From Nostoc sp. C052 (GTDB lineage Bacteria > Cyanobacteriota > Cyanobacteriia > Cyanobacteriales > Nostocaceae): a stretch of 64,000 nucleotides of DNA. The stretch lies in assembly GCF_013393905.1 (NCBI RefSeq), contig NZ_CP040272.1, positions 1,488,001 to 1,552,000 on the forward strand. Reading direction: 5' to 3'. Position numbers and translations under genes: made by a program. Of the stretch, positions 22,801 to 28,800 are shown one piece after another; positions within the stretch are counted from its first letter, which is position 1; the number at the start of each line of letters is the position of its first letter. The notes beneath the pieces are model-generated. The model had not been told where the DNA came from, ran no database searches, and saw only the letters and a list, made by a program, of their open reading frames with translations.

Positions 22801-25800
22801 TGCATACACACTAGTAAAATGTGTTCTGTTTCAGACAGCACTACTAATGTTGCTCTTACTAATGCTTGTCTTGCTAAATCAAAGGGTTGAATAGCTTGTT
22901 GTTGTAACAATTGTTGTGAAGCGATTTCTTGTTCGCTTGTAGATAAATGCTGCAAATTAACAACTGATACAGTCCCCTGTTCCCTTCTTGCTTGAATGAT
23001 TTGAGTCGGTTGTCCATCAACTGTAATAAAGTTGGTGCGTAATGCTTCGTGGCGATGAATAATTTCTTCTAAGCTTTGTTCTAAAGCAACTTGATTGAGA
23101 GTTCCTACTAAATGCAAAGCTATAGGAATGTTGTAAAAAGCACTATTCGGCTCAAATTGATCTAAAAACCACAGCCGTGTTTGGGCAAAAGATAGGGGTA
23201 ATTCTGCATTCTTTGCCCTTGGTAAAATGGGTGGAGAAGTAAATTCTAAGTCTTGTTGCTGCAACTGCCCAATCTCTTGTACCAATTCCGCTACTGTCGC
23301 TGCAATAAACAAGCTACGCAACGGTAGTTCTATTTTGAAAACTTTGCGAATGCGTGAGAGTAATTGGGTTGCGAGTAGAGAATGTCCCCCAAGTTCAAAG
23401 AAGTTATCGTAAATGCCTACTTGCTCTACTTTCAGGACTTGTGCCCAAATTAGCGCTAGCATTTCTTCGATTGGAGTGCGGGGGGCGATAAATTTGTTTG
23501 TAAGTTGACTGTGTAACTCTGGAGCCGGTAGGGCACGGCGGTCTACTTTACCGTTGGAAGTAAGCGGTATGGCTTCTAGAATGACGAAAGCGTTGGGCAG
23601 CATATACTCTGGTAGCTTTGACTTCAGGAAGCGACGCAGTTCTCCTACTTGAAGAGATTGTTCTATCTTCAGTGTCACGTAAGCTACTAAACGTTTATCA
23701 CTTGGTTCATCCTCCCGAACCACCACCACGCTCTCCCGCACATCTGGGTGTTGCGCCAGTAATGCTTCAATTTCTCCCAACTCAATGCGGAAGCCACGAA
23801 TCTTCACTTGCTGGTCAATTCGCCCTAAATACTCCAACTCGCCATTAGGTAGATAACGAGCTAAGTCACCTGTTTTGTAAAGGCGATTCAATTTTGGATT
23901 TTGGATTTTGGATTTTGGATTATTGGATTGGTTTTCTGATTCAATAGTTTGAGAAGATTCTAAATCCTCACTCCTATTCCCTAATCCAAAATCGCTAAAG
24001 CAAGTATAGATAAACCGTTGTGCTGTCAGTTCGGGACGATTGAGATAGCCACGAGTTACTCCAGCACCACCGATGTGCATCTCGCCTGGAACTCCAATGG
24101 GAACTGGCTGTAAATGTTCATCTAGCAGATATACCTGTAAGTCTGGAATCGGACGACCAATTACACTTACGGTGTTATTCAAATCGCCTTTGCTCAATGG
24201 ACGATAAGTTACATGTACAGTGGTTTCTGTAATCCCGTACATATTAACTAACTGGGGTTGCTGGTCGCCGTGGCGCTCAAACCAAGGCTGTAAACTCGAT
24301 AGTTCTAAGGCTTCTCCACCGAAAATAATCAGGCGTAAGTTCAAGTCGTCAATATTTGTTATTGACTGTTCTGCTTGAATTAACTGGCGGAAGGCGGAAG
24401 GTGTCTGATTGAGGATTGTGACTTGCTCTTGACACAGCAAATTATAGAAGGATTCGGGCGATCGCGTCACCAAATACGGCACTACTACCAATCGTCCACC
24501 ATACAACAATGCACCCCAAATTTCCCACACGGAAAAATCGAATGCATAAGAGTGGAATAATGTCCACACATCTTGTTCATCAAAGTGATACCAAGGCTCG
24601 GTCGCTGCAAACAGACGCGTCACATTTGAGTGATTAACTAAAACGCCTTTGGGTTTACCTGTAGAACCAGATGTGTAGATGACATAAGCTAAGTTATCGG
24701 GTGTGGCGGTATCAGAAGGGTTTGACTCGCTATTTTGGGCAATTTTTTCCCAATCGCTATCTAAGTAAACGACACGCGCCTGATGTTTGGGAACAGACTC
24801 TACTAATTGCTGTTGGGTTAACAGTATCGAAACTTGAGCATCTTCTAAGATAAAGCTCAAACGCTCTTGGGGATACTCAGGGTCAAGAGGCAGATATGCA
24901 CCACCCGCTTTGAGAATGCCCAATAGTCCCACCAGCATTTCTAAAGAACGCTCCACACAAATACCCACCAGCATATCGGCTCTTACACCCAATGACTGCA
25001 AGTAATGCGCCAATTGGTTAGCACGATTATTCAACTGACTATAGGTAAGTTGTTGATTTTCAAATATTACTGCGATCGCATCTGGTGTACTCAAACACTG
25101 CGACTCAAATAACTGATGAATACACAAATCTTGAGGATAATCTATTTGTGTATCGTTCCATTCAACTAATAGCTGTCGTTGCTCAACTTCTGTCAGCAAG
25201 GGCAATTGGTCAATTTGCTCGCTGGGATTTGCTACAATTGCTTCCAGCATTGTCACAAAATGACCCGTCATGCGTGCGATCGTGCTGCTATCAAACAAAT
25301 CAGTATTGTATTCCCACACTCCCACCAGTCCGGTAGCAGTGTTCTCCATTGTTAAGGTCAAATCAAATTTTGCCGTTGCACTTTGTACCTTGGCAGCACT
25401 AACAGTTAACCCAGCAAGTTCTACTTTCGACCTCGGCGCATTCTGGAGGACAAACATCACCTGAAACAGCGGTGTATGGCTGAGATTCCGTTCTGGCTGC
25501 AATACTTCCACCAGCATTTCAAATGGTAAATCCTGATGAGAGTAAGCATCCATTGCCATTTCGCGAATGCGAGTGAGTAACTCACTAAAGCTCGGATTAC
25601 CTGATAGGTCAGTACGCATGACTAAAGTATTGACAAAAACGCCAATTAACCCTTCTATTTCACTGCGATTCCGGTTAGCAATGGGAGACCCCACCAAAAT
25701 GTCTGATTGTCCGGTGTAGCGATAAAGTAGGGTGTCATAAGCTGCTAGCAGGGTCATAAAGAGAGTACAACCTTGCTCTTGACTGAGTTTTGTCAGTTTT

Positions 25801-28800
25801 TGAGTTAACTCAATAGAAAGAGCAAACTTTTGATGTGCCCCTGCAAAAGTCTGCACAGCAGGTCTGGGTCGGTCAGATGGTAGCGACAATAAAGCTGGTG
25901 CATCTTTTAGCTGTTGTTGCCAGTAGTTCAGTTGAGTTTGCAGTACATCCCCTTGCAGCCAGTTTCTCTGCCATAAGGCGAAATCTGCGTACTGAATCAG
26001 CAGTGGCGCTAACGATGACGCCTGACCTTGAGAATAAGCATTGTATAGCGCCGTTAATTCTTGGACAAATATACCCATTGACCAAGCATCAGAGACAATA
26101 TGATGCATACACACTAGTAAAATCTGTTCTGTTTCGGACAGCACTACTAGTGTTGCTCTCACTAACGTTTCGCTTGCTAAATCAAAGGGTTGAATAGCTT
26201 GTTGTTGTACCAATTGTTGTGAAGCAATTTCTTGTTCGGTTAGGGATAAATGCTGCAAGTCAACAACTGATAATGTCCAAGGCGTTTCTAAGTTAATGAT
26301 TTGAGAAGCTTTGCCATCAACTGTAATGAAATTAGTGCGTAAGGCTTCGTGGCGATTGATGATTTCTTGTAAGCCTTGTTTTAAGGCTGCTAGATTGAGA
26401 TTTCCTTGCAAATGCAAAGTGATGGGAATATTGTAGAATGCACTGTTTGGCTCTAACTGGTCTAAAAACCATAAACGCTGTTGAGCGTAAGACAGTGGTA
26501 GTTCTGTATTTTTTGCCCTTGGTAAGATGGGTGGTGCGATGAGTTCTAAGTTTTGTTGCTGCAATTGCTCAATCAGATGCCCTAATTCGGCAACTGTCGC
26601 GGCTGCAAATAGGCTCCGCAATGGTAGTTCCACTCTGAAAATATTGCGAATGCGTGAAACCAATTGCGTTGCTAGCAGCGAGTGTCCTCCAAGTTCAAAG
26701 AAGTTATTATGTATACCTACTTGTTCTACTTTTAGGACTTGTGCCCAAATTTGTGCCAGCATTTCTTCCACGGGTGTGCGTGGGGCAACATATTTGTCTA
26801 ATATTTGTTGATGTAACTCAGATTTTGGTAGGGCACGGCGGTCTATCTTCCGGTTAGGAGTTAGGGGTAAGCTATCTAGGAAGACAAAGCTTGTAGGTAC
26901 CATATAATCGGGCAATTTCTGCTTGAGTATATGGCGTAGTTCATCAGATGTAACTATTTCGGTGGCGACAACGTAGGCTACTAGATATTTTTCGCCTGGA
27001 ATATCTGCGATCGCAATTACCACAGTTTCGCGTACACTGGGATGTTGTGCGATCGCAGCCTCAATCTCTCCTAACTCAATCCGAAAACCCCGAATTTTGA
27101 CTTGAAAATCTTTTCGTCCTAAAAATTCGATACTCCCATCTCGTCTTAAACGCCCCAAGTCTCCAGTGCGGTAAATTCGTCTGGAACTAAATTCTGGGTC
27201 TGGGAGAAAGCTAACTTGTGTCAGGTCAGGTTGATGCCAATAACCCAAAGCAACATAGGGACTTCTAATCGCAATTTCACCGTAGATATCAGTTTTATCC
27301 CCAGCTTCATTGAGCAATAAAATTTCAGTTTCCTCAATTGGATAACCAACTGGTACAGTATTTCGGGTAATTTCTGTTTGCTGATTAATAAAATATTGTA
27401 AGGTTACAGTTGATTCTGTTGGCCCTAAACCGTTGACAAAAATACATTCATCGGAGAAATGTTTTTTATATAAATCAACATCTGTTTTAATAACTTCCTC
27501 TCCCCCTAAAACGACTAAGCGAATCTGGGGTAACTTCTCATCTTTACTCAGAGTGCTAACAAAGTGCCGATATAAAGTTGGTGTTGAGTGATAAATTGTA
27601 ATCTTTTGTTGTTGCAACACCTCAAATAGATGTGTTAAACCTTCCTCTTTAATATTGATTGGGTATAAAGTTGCCCCATTTAAGACAGCGGCAAAGATAT
27701 CCATGAGCGCAGCATCAAAGCTATAGGATGATAGCAACGTTAAGCCATCCTGCTCATTGATATGAAGATTATTAGTATAGTTTCTGATAAAATGCAGCAC
27801 ATTGCGATGATTTTGAATCACCCCTTTCGGCTGTCCTGTGGAACCTGATGTATATAGAATGTAAGCAATAGTATTAGGTGAGATTTCTGGCGTTACTGGA
27901 TGAGAAGTGCTAGTAAAATTTATTTTATCTATATTAATATTAATAACTGAAATAACACCTCTAGCTAATTCTTGAGCATAAGCTAAATTATTGTTGTTAG
28001 TAATAACAGTATTAGCTTGGGAATCTTCTAGAATGGAAACAACCCTTTCAAGGGGATAACTAGGATCTAAAGGAACATAAGTTTTGCCAGCCTTTAAAGC
28101 CCCTAAAATCCCCGCAATCATTGGTGCATCATGTTCAAACAATAGAGCAACTCTTGCTTCTGCAAATGTGGATTGTTGCAGAATTGCTTGTGCCACTTGA
28201 TTAGCACGAGAGTTCAATTCACTATATGTCCAATTATAATTCTTTGTGTGAACAGCGATATTCTGAGGATATTTCCTAACTTGCTCTTGAAACCTAGCTG
28301 GAATTGATTGTTCAATATCTTGTTTGTGAAACTCAATGAAGGGATTGGATGGATGAACAATGTTACCACAGTTTTTTAAATAGTCATGTTCGGTTTCTGT
28401 TAACAGAGGTAAAGTAGAAATTTTCTGTTCTGGGTTAGCAACAATACTTTCGAGCAAACTTTGGTAATGCGAAAGCATCCGAGCGATTGTATCTGCATTA
28501 AACAAATCGGTATTGTAAACTAATTCCAGTTGAATATTTTGTTTTTGTTCTGTGACATATAGGTTTAAATCAAACTTGGAAGCAGCTTGCGGTCTTGATA
28601 GAGGTTCTACAGACAGCCCAGATAGTTCCAGCTGCATATCCCCAAGATTAAGCAAATTAAACCACACTTGAAACAAGGGATTGTAGCTCGGAGAACGCTC
28701 TGGCTGCAAAGCTTCTACCACTTGCTCAAATGGGACATCTTGATGAGCATAAGCATCTAGAAAAACAGAATGGGCGTTGGTGAGCAACTCTTGAAAACTA

